Positions 17,101 through 25,041 of a stretch of DNA of 55,992 nt are shown piece by piece. Below the pieces are notes generated by a model. The model worked only from the letters and a program-made list of their open reading frames with translations, had not been told where the DNA came from and did no database searches. Location of the stretch: contig JAHFED010000044.1 of NCBI GenBank assembly GCA_023248635.1, positions 1-55,992 of the forward strand. Reading direction: 5' to 3'. Position 1 is the stretch's first letter; each line of letters opens with the position of its first letter. Source of the stretch: Myxococcales bacterium. Its GTDB lineage: Bacteria > Myxococcota > UBA727 > VGSZ01. Made by a program: the position numbers and the translations under genes.

Positions 17101-18847
17101 CGAGGCCGCCGCACGCCTGGCCTTCGAGCAGAAGCAGAACGTCGCCGCCGTCATCGACGCCGACGTCGCCACTCTCGTTCGCACCCGCATCGACGACGAT
17201 GGCCTGCACGGTGAGGTCGCCCTCTTGCCCGGCGCGGCGGCGCTGAAGCCCGCTGCCGAGTTGGTGCTGCTGCACAAAGGCAAGCACCTCGCGCGCGTTG
17301 CGGTGGGGCAGTTCGTAGGCATGGCCCTTTTGGCCGTCGTCGACGCCGACGACGTCACCCCCACGGGCAACTTCGACGGCGTCGAACACGATGCCAAGCT
17401 CACCCGGGTCATCGAGCGTCTGCGCGCCGCGCGCGACGAGCTGGTCGCTGACCTCGTCGACGACGTGCAAAAGGCCGGCGCCAGCGAGAAGGTCTCGGTG
17501 CGGGCCCGTCTGCTCGAGCGCCTGCGCATCTCCCACACCGACAAACGCAAGGCGATGCCGAAGACGGGGCTGGCCGCGCGCATCGCCGACCTGGCGTTTT
17601 TCCCCACCGTCGTTGGCGTCGATATTCCCTTGCGCGATCAAGGCGGCGATGACGACTGCGTGCGCTTCTTGTCGGCGCCCGTGCGCTCCGAAGACGTGCC
17701 CCCGGGATTCGACGACGTCGTGATCATTCAAAGGGCCGCCGAGCGCGAGCTGATGGACAAGATCCTCGAGATCGACGACGTCGAAAAGAGCTTCGCCGCG
17801 GCGGCGCGCCTGCACGAGACCCGCAAACGGCTGCCCGCGCTCTGCTTCGACATCGTCGAGGACGTGCTGGTGCAGCACACGACCCACATCGGCAAAGCCC
17901 AGCTGCGCATGGGGCTGCCGCGCACCCATCCCGACCACACGCGTCTGCAAATGCGCGTGGGCCACGACGGGCTGCTGGTCGAGTCGCTTGGGGCGCCGCT
18001 GGTGCCCTGCAACGGCGTGCTCAGCGGCGAAAACGTCGTCGCCAAGGACCTGCGCAGTGCCCGCGTCGACGACAAGCTGCTGCAGAGCATCGCGCGCGAA
18101 AGCGCGGTGCTGTGGGGCAAGGCCATCGATGTCTTCAACAAGGGGGAGAGCAACGACGACGATCACCGTGCCCTGCGCGCCTGGTTGCACCACGGTGCGC
18201 TGCGCTTCGTGAACCAAGACGCGGGGAAAGTGCCCGGCTGGCTGACGGCTCTGCGTCTTCGCTTGCTGGATGTCCGGGTGCTGCCCCTCGACGGCGCCTT
18301 CATCTCCTTGAACACCGCCATCCAAGAGCAGCCGCCGGCGCTGGCGAAGCTCCTACGTCAACACGCATTGGTGCGGCTGCCGCCACCTGTCGCAGTCGCT
18401 GCGAGCGAAGCGCCCGTCGACGTTCCTGAGCCCGTGTATCTGCAGCAGCCCCTGCCCCCGCCGCCGCCCCCCGTCCAGGCGGCACCCGAGCCCGCGCCCG
18501 CGCCGCCTTCGGACCACGAGCTCCTCGAGCAGCGCCTGGTGCAAATCATCGCCGTCGTGCGGGAGCGCTCGAAGGGTCTCACCAGCGACCTCGAGCTCAA
18601 CCGCCTCGTCATCGCCAACGCCCGAGGCAAAGTTGCGGCGCGCGTCGACAAGAGCAACAACCGCGTCGTCGTCGATCTCGACCATCCCCTGAGTCGCGCC
18701 GCCCTGCAGAGCGCACCCGCGCTGGCGATGTTGGCCAGTCTGGTCGTCACCCGCATCAACGACCGGCTGGAGTCCGTCAGCGACGACGACGAACGTCGCT
18801 TCCTCTCGAGCTTGATCGCTCACGCCCGCACCCTCGAGGCAGGCTGA
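14183..18847 (+). CDS. 1554-residue partner: degenerate GHKL-like domain plus repeated Hsp90-middle-domain-like units
   Basis: GTG start overlaps the upstream stop (GTGA), implying coupled synthesis. Residues 1-200 resemble the neighbouring GHKL ATPase but lack key residues: E45 of the N-box is kept, the catalytic-loop Asn is A49, and the Asp-x-Gly-x-Gly box is FDGRAFG (71-77). Five divergent units then recur at about 206-301, 460-543, 706-786, 1001-1091 and 1240-1317. Their pattern is a Gly-rich start, a strand with 'Y/L-x-x-G-R/K-x-L', a central 'GL-x-A-V-V-D-A', then 'F-x-x-V-x-x-D-A-x-L' and a basic helix. The same pattern occurs in the ATPase middle domain. A Pro-rich linker (about 1418-1443) leads to a roughly 110-residue C-terminal domain. 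No known family was recognised overall, and function is unknown. Confidence 0.7.
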   Translation: MSDVISQLIGGGVVDSRGVFTVDAKKAQEKLERFRLADPLGYVVELVQAAGLCGATFVDVEVTASLFRLRFDGRAFGASDLQDLESAVLVRNDLDHPARQQLALGVSAARALDPRFVSVQSETTKLLLDDEGSSHLGDQPALESPFTTQIEVQEAFRIGHFVEFFQGAFGMQKEERLLAERCRHARFTVSVNGVVVSHKPPPTDVQIDVIEDGFVGSFGYRFGSFLPGRLMILRAGVVQESVLFVDEGACAGLPVPRGFVAVVDAPHLPRDASFSRFIRNDAFNALVRSALKRAAPAAQQLLRAGDDGSGRRPAALAVPDDHHLWAHDVVRDVLASLGAPARTSTNKQIAALRSLPLFTDALGAPLTFDAILEDMRRHGHAATVAAKRTALHLKPPRPVLLVDEVVEQWMARLGVPLKDITTAVDEADKRELSQTRFRARRTLCNLPTSASFAAQVRFDASENERGVIGFRSGGAEPAQIIVVVDGCELAHLSVPFVVPGLSIVVEGAFTPTFNYDDVVRNAALSKALVRAAAAIPLLFDGLRRAPGRHREALVACLALYLDGSALAAALLEAAGCPKHPVNLETLSLDHPAATARLFTTMGRDEVSLEELTKDQGPIGVVGVDVINFTPSVRPTLRAGEVLRAVLRKVVPHRPLISMNDEALQARRRQELRDRNPETLAIADVSARVAVSTRLEVAGSVKPVPTVVTGFVGHRPGGARAKLELAVYCEGRRLQVAKLAAPVSGLIAALNDDRLELTGKLQPHGSIDHLVGAALAAVPKLMAALADPWPLAVDVVSCLLPTDQHRQALARLQANLPPKEVGPAWTEVLLLSAESSPNSDGDVAAALELVLAEGAVPTVDRVAEVVGGKKKKATTDARVDFLGSALGSPGLVDEGPLLTRVLEVFGIDEFVVARLDGSTTTLAELLTQGVARSVSQAAPMVKGFGDVVVLSTSAAAVMARLRELPIEDASAALAEAAARLAFEQKQNVAAVIDADVATLVRTRIDDDGLHGEVALLPGAAALKPAAELVLLHKGKHLARVAVGQFVGMALLAVVDADDVTPTGNFDGVEHDAKLTRVIERLRAARDELVADLVDDVQKAGASEKVSVRARLLERLRISHTDKRKAMPKTGLAARIADLAFFPTVVGVDIPLRDQGGDDDCVRFLSAPVRSEDVPPGFDDVVIIQRAAERELMDKILEIDDVEKSFAAAARLHETRKRLPALCFDIVEDVLVQHTTHIGKAQLRMGLPRTHPDHTRLQMRVGHDGLLVESLGAPLVPCNGVLSGENVVAKDLRSARVDDKLLQSIARESAVLWGKAIDVFNKGESNDDDHRALRAWLHHGALRFVNQDAGKVPGWLTALRLRLLDVRVLPLDGAFISLNTAIQEQPPALAKLLRQHALVRLPPPVAVAASEAPVDVPEPVYLQQPLPPPPPPVQAAPEPAPAPPSDHELLEQRLVQIIAVVRERSKGLTSDLELNRLVIANARGKVAARVDKSNNRVVVDLDHPLSRAALQSAPALAMLASLVVTRINDRLESVSDDDERRFLSSLIAHARTLEAG

Positions 18848-18872
18848 TCGACTGGTCGCTTCGGGTCGCTTC

Positions 18873-19352
18873 TAATCCCTGGATGCAGTTGAGTTTGCAC
18901 TCAACTGAACCCAGGGATTGTGTTTCAAAGGGGGCTGCGCCCCCTCCCGTCGTCGAGGAAGTCGCCGACGGGGCCCTCCCCATCCGTGGTCGCTCCGCTC
19001 CCGAAGATGCAGATTCAACTGATCTCTGGGATTAATCCCTGGATGCAGTTGAGTTTGCACTCAACTGAACCCAGGGATTGTGTTTCAAAGGGGGCTGCGC
19101 CCCCTCCCGTCGGCGAGCAAGTCGCCGACGGGGCCCTCCCCATCCGTGGTCGCTCCGCTCCCGAAGATGCAGATTCAACTGATCTCTGGGATTAATCCCT
19201 GGATTCAGTTGAGTTTGCACTCAACTGAACCCAGGGATTGTGTTTCAAAGGGGGCTGCGCCCCCTCCCGTCGTCGGGCAAGTCGCCGACGGGGCCCTCCC
19301 CATCCGTGGTCGCTCCGCTCCCGAAGATGCAGATTCAACTGATCTCTGGGAT
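18873..19352 (+). repeat. Three tandem 160-bp repeats with multiple hairpins
   Basis: Copies span 18873-19032, 19033-19192 and 19193-19352, each exactly 160 bp and nearly identical. Each begins with a long inverted repeat: AATCCCTGG and CAGTTGAGT pair with ACTCAACTG and CCAGGGATT around a TTGC loop; copy 3 has only one mismatch in about 21 pairs. Next come AGGGGGC-tgc-GCCCCCT and a CCCGTCGGCGA/TCGCCGACGGG stem, perfect in copy 2 and mismatched in copies 1 and 3. A third related arm (ATTCAACTG...GGGAT) closes each unit and can pair with the next copy. Since 160 is not a multiple of three, short open frames shift between copies, so coding is unlikely. It resembles a REP/BIME-like or structured-RNA array. 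It fills most of the gap 18848-19441; nothing else was seen there. Confidence 0.9.
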
Positions 19353-19441
19353 TAGGTGACGCGGGCGCGGGCGGTCACATAGAAGCGACCCTGCGCGACT
19401 GATTCACGACGACGGAGTCCTTTTTCTTCTTCGGAGCACTC

Positions 19442-20872
19442 ATGGCCTTTGGCGAACAACCCAAGCGCTCGCGCGCGCCCCTGCTTTTGGCCATGCTCGT
19501 GCTGCTGGGTGTGCTGGGCGGCGTCTACGCCATCTGGAGCGCGGGCAGAGTCGGTGGCGAACCCGAGATCGTCGTCGACGCTCCTGCAGCCGTGGGAATG
19601 CGCGCGGCCTTTGCCGTCGTCGTCAAGGAGCCCGTGCGGGGCATCGTCGACGTCGTCGTCACCCTCGAGGGTGCGGGGCTGTCCCAACGCACCTTGGGCG
19701 AGGTGCACATCACTCCCCCGAGCTCCGCGCGCGCCGAGCCCGAGCAGACCGAAGCCCGCATCGACGTCGTCATCGGCAAGGCGGTGCAGCCCGAGCTCAA
19801 GGAAGGGACCTTGAAGCTGACGGTGACAGCGACACGGGTGGGATCGTGGTTGCGCCATGCCGAGCCCGTGAGCGTGGAGAAGAGCATCGTCGTGAGGCTC
19901 GCACCGCCGACGGTGACGCCGATGTCGTCCTTTGTGCACGTGGCCCAGGGCGGCAGCGAGGTCATCGTCTACGAGGTTGGCGCCACCAGCAACAACGATG
20001 GCGTCGTCGTCACCAGGCCCTCGGGGGTCGCTTGGACCTTCCGCGGTGCTCCCTTGCCGGGGGCCCCCGCCACGCGCCACTTCGCCTTCTTCGCTCTGCC
20101 CTACGACGACACCGGCCCCGAGGCCGACGTCAAAGCCCGGGTCTTGCTTTTTGCCGAAGACGAGCTCGGCAACAGGGCCACGGCGCCCTTCGTCCACAAG
20201 TTCATCCCGCGTCCCATGGGCACCGACACCATCGAGCTCAAGGATCCCTTTCTGCAGAAGGTCACCACCGAGATCTTCGGCCAGACACCGGCCTTGCAAA
20301 AGACCGGCGTGCTCCTCGACGACTACCTCGTGCTGAACCGCAGCCTGCGCCAGACCAACAACGCCTTCCTCGTCGAGCTCGCGCAAAAGAGTCCGTCAAA
20401 GTTCGTTTGGACCCAGAGCTTCCAACCCTTCGCCGACGCCGCCATCAAGGGCGCCTTCGCCGACCGCCGCACCTACACCCGCGACGGCGTCACCGTCGAC
20501 ACGCAGGATCACCTCGGCTTCGATCTCGCCCGGGTGGAGCGGACGCCGGTCAACGCCGGCAACGACGGCATCACGGCCTTCGCCGGCTACTTCGGCATCT
20601 ACGGCAACTGCGTGATCCTCGATCACGGCTTCGGCCTGATGACGCTCTACGCGCACATGTCGGCGCTGAACGTCAAGGCCGGCGACGTCGTCACGCGTGG
20701 TCAGATCCTTGGGCTCACCGGGGCCACCGGCCTCGCGGGCGGCGACCACTTGCACTTCACCACCCTGGTCGGCGGCTACGCGGTCAACCCCATCGAGTGG
20801 TGGGACAGCCATTGGATCAAAGACCGCGTCAAGCTCAAGCTCGGCGACGCCCTGCCCTTCGCCGACAAGTAG
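19442..20872 (+). CDS. Membrane-anchored M23 (LytM-type) peptidoglycan endopeptidase
   Basis: The 476-residue protein has a short cytoplasmic basic N-terminus and one hydrophobic segment (residues 13-35) acting as an uncleaved anchor. A beta-rich extracytoplasmic region precedes a C-terminal M23 domain (about 350-460). The zinc ligands are present: H357 and D361 in HLGFD, a catalytic His in YAHMS (about 405), and H436 and H438 in HLHF. The expected activity is cleavage of peptide cross-links in the cell wall. A GGAG lies upstream of the ATG. It precedes pth by only 10 bases, so the two are probably co-transcribed. Confidence 0.88.
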   Translation: MAFGEQPKRSRAPLLLAMLVLLGVLGGVYAIWSAGRVGGEPEIVVDAPAAVGMRAAFAVVVKEPVRGIVDVVVTLEGAGLSQRTLGEVHITPPSSARAEPEQTEARIDVVIGKAVQPELKEGTLKLTVTATRVGSWLRHAEPVSVEKSIVVRLAPPTVTPMSSFVHVAQGGSEVIVYEVGATSNNDGVVVTRPSGVAWTFRGAPLPGAPATRHFAFFALPYDDTGPEADVKARVLLFAEDELGNRATAPFVHKFIPRPMGTDTIELKDPFLQKVTTEIFGQTPALQKTGVLLDDYLVLNRSLRQTNNAFLVELAQKSPSKFVWTQSFQPFADAAIKGAFADRRTYTRDGVTVDTQDHLGFDLARVERTPVNAGNDGITAFAGYFGIYGNCVILDHGFGLMTLYAHMSALNVKAGDVVTRGQILGLTGATGLAGGDHLHFTTLVGGYAVNPIEWWDSHWIKDRVKLKLGDALPFADK

Positions 20873-20882
20873 GGAGCAGAAC

Positions 20883-21479
20883 GTGTGGCTCATCGCCGGC
20901 CTCGGGAACCCGGGCAAGGAATACGAAAACACGCGGCACAACATCGGCTTTCACGTCGTCGACGTCTTGGCACGCCGCCACCGCATCTCCTTCGCGCACA
21001 AGTTCAAGGGCGAGCTGGGCCAGGGCACCATCGCGGGTGAACCTGTTGTCTTGTTGAAGCCTCAAACTTTCATGAATCTTTCTGGACAATCCGTGCAGCC
21101 GACCATGGCCTTCTTCAAGGTGCCGCTGCTCCACATCGTCGTCGTGCACGACGACCTCGATCTGGAGCTGGGCCAGATCAAGCTCAAGACCGGCGGATCT
21201 CCGGGCGGCCACAATGGTCTGAAATCAATCGATCAGTGTATTGGCCCCAATTACCATCGCATCCGCGCCGGCATCGGGCACCCGCGCTCCAAGGTCCCCG
21301 AAGGCGCAGCCAAAGACCGCGGCGGCGTCGTCGGCCACGTGCTGGCGCCTTTTCGCGGCAAGGACCTAGAGGAAGCCCAGATCCTTGTCGAGCACTGTGC
21401 CGATGCCGCAGAGATGCTGCTGCGCGATGGGCTCGAGAAAACCCAGCTGAAGTACCACTCGCTCAAGCCGCGGATCTGA
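20883..21479 (+). CDS. pth: Peptidyl-tRNA hydrolase
   Basis: Translation starts at GTG 20883, just after AGGGAG and 10 bases past the M23 stop; a longer open frame upstream overlaps that gene and is spurious. The 198-residue size fits bacterial Pth. Conserved active-site residues are visible: N9 in GLGNP, the catalytic H19 in TRHNIGF, N65 in FMNLSG, D90 in HDDLDL, and N111 in GGHNGL. The enzyme releases tRNA from peptidyl-tRNAs dropped by ribosomes, an essential cytoplasmic salvage reaction. Part of the gene (about 21055-21090) has unusually AT-rich wobble bases. Confidence 0.97.
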   Translation: MWLIAGLGNPGKEYENTRHNIGFHVVDVLARRHRISFAHKFKGELGQGTIAGEPVVLLKPQTFMNLSGQSVQPTMAFFKVPLLHIVVVHDDLDLELGQIKLKTGGSPGGHNGLKSIDQCIGPNYHRIRAGIGHPRSKVPEGAAKDRGGVVGHVLAPFRGKDLEEAQILVEHCADAAEMLLRDGLEKTQLKYHSLKPRI

Positions 21480-21584
21480 ACCGGTCAGAAAAAGTGCCCT
21501 GATCCCCGTGGCTTAGGAGTTTTCTCCGCCCGGGCAGAACTGGCTTGGCCCCCGCGCGTTTCAGGGAGAACCAACGGAGCCGCC

Positions 21585-22520
21585 ATGCAGAAACGCCTCG
21601 CCCTCGTCGTCGCCGCCTTCTTTTTCCTGGTCGGGCCCGCAGCCCAAGCCGGTGCGGCCTACAACAAAGCCGCCGGACAAAGCGCGCCCGCCGCCGCCAT
21701 CGTCATCGACGACGTGCGCAAGGCCGATGGCAGCATCGAGCACGTGCAGCGCGAGGTCAAAGGACCAGTCGCCAGAGACAGCTACGGCAACGCGCAGGGC
21801 AACCAATACGACCTCGCCGTCGACGGCGCCTTCGAGGGCCAGACCGTCGCCGTGCTGCAGCTCTACACCGGCTTCGATTTCTCGCTCCCCCGCGCGGCCC
21901 TGAAGGAGAAGGGCTTCTCGGTCTACCGCTGGATCGCGAACCCTCCTTCGCCCACAGAGCTCGAGGAGAAGCTGCAGAAGGCCAACCAATTCTGGCTCAT
22001 CTCTGACAGCGCACCCCGCTTGAGCCCCGAGCACATCGCCGTCATCAAGCGCTACTTCGACGCCGGGCACGGGGTCTACATCTGGGGCGACAACCTCCCC
22101 TACTACGCCGACGCCAACGCCCTCGGCACGGCTCTCCTCGGCGTCGAGATGACCGGCGACGTCCCCGGCGGCCAGGCGGTCGGCATGCAAAAGGCGCCAA
22201 ACAAGATGGGCGTGCGTCCCAACCACCTGCTCACCACCGGCATCGAGACGGTCTACGAGGGCGTGACCATCGCCACCATCAACACCAACCAGATCCTCAC
22301 GCCCATCATCTGGGGCAGCGCCGACAACATCGTCACGTCGGTGTTCGAGAAGGACAACAAGCGCGCCATCTTCGACGGTGGTTTCACGCGGCTCTACATT
22401 GGTTGGGAAACCGCCGGTACCGCCCGCTACATCAAGAACGCTGCCGCCTGGCTCGCCAACGTCGAACGCTTCGGCGACGACGTCACCGCTGCTGTGCCGA
22501 CCGCCAAACCCAAGACCTGA
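21585..22520 (+). CDS. Exported protein with a GATase/ThuA-like fold region, function unknown
   Basis: The 311-residue product starts with a clear Sec signal peptide (KR followed by a hydrophobic core, likely cleavage after AQA near residue 22). The mature part has alternating strand/helix patterns such as VAVLQLYTG, FWLISDSA and HGVYIWGDN, suggesting a flavodoxin-like or class I glutamine-amidotransferase-like fold, but no catalytic Cys-His-Glu triad is evident. No family is recognised with certainty. A CGGAG ribosome site precedes ATG 21585. It stands between pth and an S46 peptidase and has its own downstream terminator-like hairpin, so it may be a single transcription unit in the periplasm or outside the cell. 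Confidence 0.7.
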   Translation: MQKRLALVVAAFFFLVGPAAQAGAAYNKAAGQSAPAAAIVIDDVRKADGSIEHVQREVKGPVARDSYGNAQGNQYDLAVDGAFEGQTVAVLQLYTGFDFSLPRAALKEKGFSVYRWIANPPSPTELEEKLQKANQFWLISDSAPRLSPEHIAVIKRYFDAGHGVYIWGDNLPYYADANALGTALLGVEMTGDVPGGQAVGMQKAPNKMGVRPNHLLTTGIETVYEGVTIATINTNQILTPIIWGSADNIVTSVFEKDNKRAIFDGGFTRLYIGWETAGTARYIKNAAAWLANVERFGDDVTAAVPTAKPKT

Positions 22521-22547
22521 AGCGCGCCCATCCCCGCTTGCTCGAGG

Positions 22548-22568
22548 CCGGCGCTGCGGCGCCGTTTT
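22548..22568 (+). terminator. Terminator-like hairpin after the exported protein
   Basis: CGGCGC (22549-22554) and GCGCCG (22559-22564) form a 6-bp stem with a TGCG loop, followed directly by four T residues (22565-22568). It lies 28 bases after the stop codon. The short T-run keeps confidence moderate. Confidence 0.5.
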
Positions 22569-22660
22569 CGCGTTCACCCGCGACCTCGAGAAGGGTGTCG
22601 ACGCCGAGAGGCTCTGTTCGGCGAAGCAGATGTGGCGTAGCGACATCGGCGGAGGTTCTG

Positions 22661-24796
22661 ATGCGCTGCTCCGCTCTTGCATCCGTCGCCGTCGTCGCCC
22701 TTGTGGCTGGCTCGTCCCGGCCGGTCATCGCCGACGAAGGCATGTGGACGTTCAATAATTTTCCCGCCGACAAGGTGGCCTCGAAGTACGGCTTCAAGCC
22801 AGACGCCGCTTGGCTCGATCGGGTGCGCCTCGGGTCGGCGCGGCTGGCGCAGGGGTGCTCCGCGAGCTTTGTGTCCCCCGATGGCTTGGTGATGACCAAC
22901 CACCACTGTGCCCACCAGTGCATCCAGGAGCTGAGCACCAAGACCAAGGACTATGTGAAGGAGGGGTTCACGGCCAAGGGCATCGCCGCCGAGCCGAAAT
23001 GCCCCGCTCTCGAGGTCAACCAGCTCACCGACATCAGCGATGTCACCGCGCGCATGAACGCCGCCACCGCCGGCAAGACGGGACCGGCCTACATCGAGGC
23101 CCAGAAGGCCGAGACCGCGAAGATCACCAAGGAGTGCTCCACCAGCGATCGAATCCGTTGCGACGTCGTCAGCCTCTACAAGGGGGGCAAATATGACCTC
23201 TACAAATACCAGCGTTATCAAGATGTTCGATTGGTCTTCGCACCCGAGCTCTCGATTGCCTTCTTCGGCGGCGATCCCGACAATTTCAACTTTCCACGTT
23301 ATGACCTCGATGTTTCCTTCATTCGCGTCTATGAAAACGGCAAGCCCGCCGCGACGCCGGCGTACTTCCCTTTCGCCAAGACGCCCACCAAAAAGGGCGA
23401 TCTGACCTTTGTATCTGGGCACCCGGGCAACACCAGCCGCGAAGACACCGTCAGCGAGCTCGCCTTCGAGAGGGACTTCAGCCAACCCGCGCGCCTCTTG
23501 CGCCTCGCCGAGATGCGCGGACAGCTCACGCAGTTCGGCACCAAGGGCGCGGAGCAGCGGCGCGTCTCCGAGTCGTATTTGTTTTATGTCGAAAACTCCT
23601 ACAAGGCGCGACTTGGCAGAGAGTCCGCCCTGACCGACAAGACCTTCTTCGAGTCCAAGATCAAGGCACAGACCGATCTGATCAATTCCATCAAGGACGC
23701 CCCGAAGAAGCAGGATACGCTCACCGCCATCGCGAACATCGACCACGCCATGACCCGGGCCAAGGAGATCTGGCCGGCCTTCATCAACCTCGAAGTGGGC
23801 TGGGCCTTTCCCTCCGACACCTTCGACATCGCCCGAGCTCTGGTCCGCGCCGGCGACGAGCTCCCGCTGCCCAACGAGAAGCGCCTCAAGGAGTTCACCG
23901 ACGCCGCCCTGCCCGGTACCTGGCAGGAGCTGGGTTCGACGGCGCCGATCTATGCCGACTTCGAGATCCTCAAGCTCACCTTTGGTTTGACCAAGATGCG
24001 GGAGCTGCTCACCGCCGACGATCCGCTGGTGAAAAAAATCCTCGGCAAAAAGTCGCCCGAGACGCTCGCCACCGAGCTCATCAAGGGCAGCAAGCTCGCC
24101 GACGTCAAAGCACGGCGCGGCTATCTCAAATACGCAGACGTGCTCGACGAAAAGACGAAGAAGAAAGTCTCCGAGAAGATCGTCGGCGTCGACAAAGCCG
24201 CCATCGACAAGAGCTCCGATCCCATGATCGTCTTCGCCCGCCTCGTCGACGCCGACGCCCGACGCCTGCGCAAGACCTTTGAAGACGAGGTCGACAGCGT
24301 CGTCGATCAGTCGGGCGAGGTGATCGCCAAGGCCCGCTTCGCCGCCTACGGCACCACCATCTACCCCGACGCCACCTTCACGCTGCGCCTCTCCTACGGC
24401 GCCGTCGAAGGCTGGAAGGAGCGCGGCGCCGAGGTCAACCCCATCACCACCATCGCCGGCGCCTTCGAGCGTCACACCGGCCAAGACCCCTTCAAGCTCC
24501 CCTCGTCGTGGCTCAAGGCCCAGAGCAAGCTCGACCTCACCAAGCCCATGAACATCGCCACGACCAACGACATCATCGGCGGAAATTCCGGTTCACCCGT
24601 TATCAACAAAGACGCCGAAGTCGTCGGCCTGATCTTCGACGGCAACATCCACAGCCTGGGCGGCGACTACGGCTTCAACCCCGCCGACAACCGCGCCGTC
24701 GCCGTGCACACTGCGGCCATTCTCGAGGCCATCGACAAGGTCTACGGCGCGAAAGCGCTGGCCGAGGAGCTCGGCGGGAAGCGTCCAGCCCTCTGA
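22661..24796 (+). CDS. S46-family dipeptidyl-peptidase, DPP7-like
   Basis: ATG 22661 follows GGAGG with good spacing and yields 711 residues, the normal S46 length. A signal peptide ends near VIA-D25, so the enzyme acts in the periplasm or at the surface. The chymotrypsin-like triad is visible: TNHHC at 79-83 (His), an Asp in the DNFNFPRYDLD region, and S643 in GGNSGSP. The residue that in characterised DPP7/DPP11 enzymes decides substrate preference is Gly here (G661 in FDGN). This fits the DPP7 type, which prefers hydrophobic residues at P1, rather than the Arg of acidic-specific DPP11. The role is release of dipeptides from oligopeptides for nutrition. AT-rich patches occur near 23190-23350 and 23570-23600. 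Confidence 0.93.
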   Translation: MRCSALASVAVVALVAGSSRPVIADEGMWTFNNFPADKVASKYGFKPDAAWLDRVRLGSARLAQGCSASFVSPDGLVMTNHHCAHQCIQELSTKTKDYVKEGFTAKGIAAEPKCPALEVNQLTDISDVTARMNAATAGKTGPAYIEAQKAETAKITKECSTSDRIRCDVVSLYKGGKYDLYKYQRYQDVRLVFAPELSIAFFGGDPDNFNFPRYDLDVSFIRVYENGKPAATPAYFPFAKTPTKKGDLTFVSGHPGNTSREDTVSELAFERDFSQPARLLRLAEMRGQLTQFGTKGAEQRRVSESYLFYVENSYKARLGRESALTDKTFFESKIKAQTDLINSIKDAPKKQDTLTAIANIDHAMTRAKEIWPAFINLEVGWAFPSDTFDIARALVRAGDELPLPNEKRLKEFTDAALPGTWQELGSTAPIYADFEILKLTFGLTKMRELLTADDPLVKKILGKKSPETLATELIKGSKLADVKARRGYLKYADVLDEKTKKKVSEKIVGVDKAAIDKSSDPMIVFARLVDADARRLRKTFEDEVDSVVDQSGEVIAKARFAAYGTTIYPDATFTLRLSYGAVEGWKERGAEVNPITTIAGAFERHTGQDPFKLPSSWLKAQSKLDLTKPMNIATTNDIIGGNSGSPVINKDAEVVGLIFDGNIHSLGGDYGFNPADNRAVAVHTAAILEAIDKVYGAKALAEELGGKRPAL

Positions 24797-24830
24797 AAGA
24801 CCTCGAGTCTGCACAGATGATTCGAGTCCT

Positions 24831-24860
24831 AGAAAGAGGCGCTCATCGGCGCCTCTTTCT
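24831..24860 (+). terminator. Strong rho-independent-type hairpin after the S46 peptidase
   Basis: AGAAAGAGGCGC (24831-24842) is perfectly complementary to GCGCCTCTTTCT (24849-24860), with a 6-base loop. The built-in A/T ends (AGAAAGA and TCTTTCT) make it work as a terminator on the plus strand and possibly both strands. It isolates the S46 gene from the TetR operon. The rest of 24861-25041 shows nothing else. Confidence 0.8.
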
Positions 24861-25041
24861 ATCCTGAGCGCGGGCGATCTTCGGCGAGCGCCATCGTTGC
24901 GATCTCGATCTCGAGGGGCGCCCATGCACGCTCCATCAGTCAGGAGCGCAGGCCGCAGCCCACGACGAGCAGCCTGCGGCACACCTCCTTGCGACCCGCG
25001 CCAACATCGGTCATCCACGACGACGACGGCACAATGCCCGG

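Noticed and set aside
16151-18325. A 724-codon antisense frame over the 1554-residue gene
   Set aside because: No recognisable motifs and no ribosome site. The sense gene is translationally coupled to the GHKL gene and has internal repeats.
18920-19355. Overlapping 91-codon frames inside the 160-bp repeats
   Set aside because: The unit length is not a multiple of three, so the frame changes between copies, and the sequence is dominated by hairpins. Coding is unlikely.
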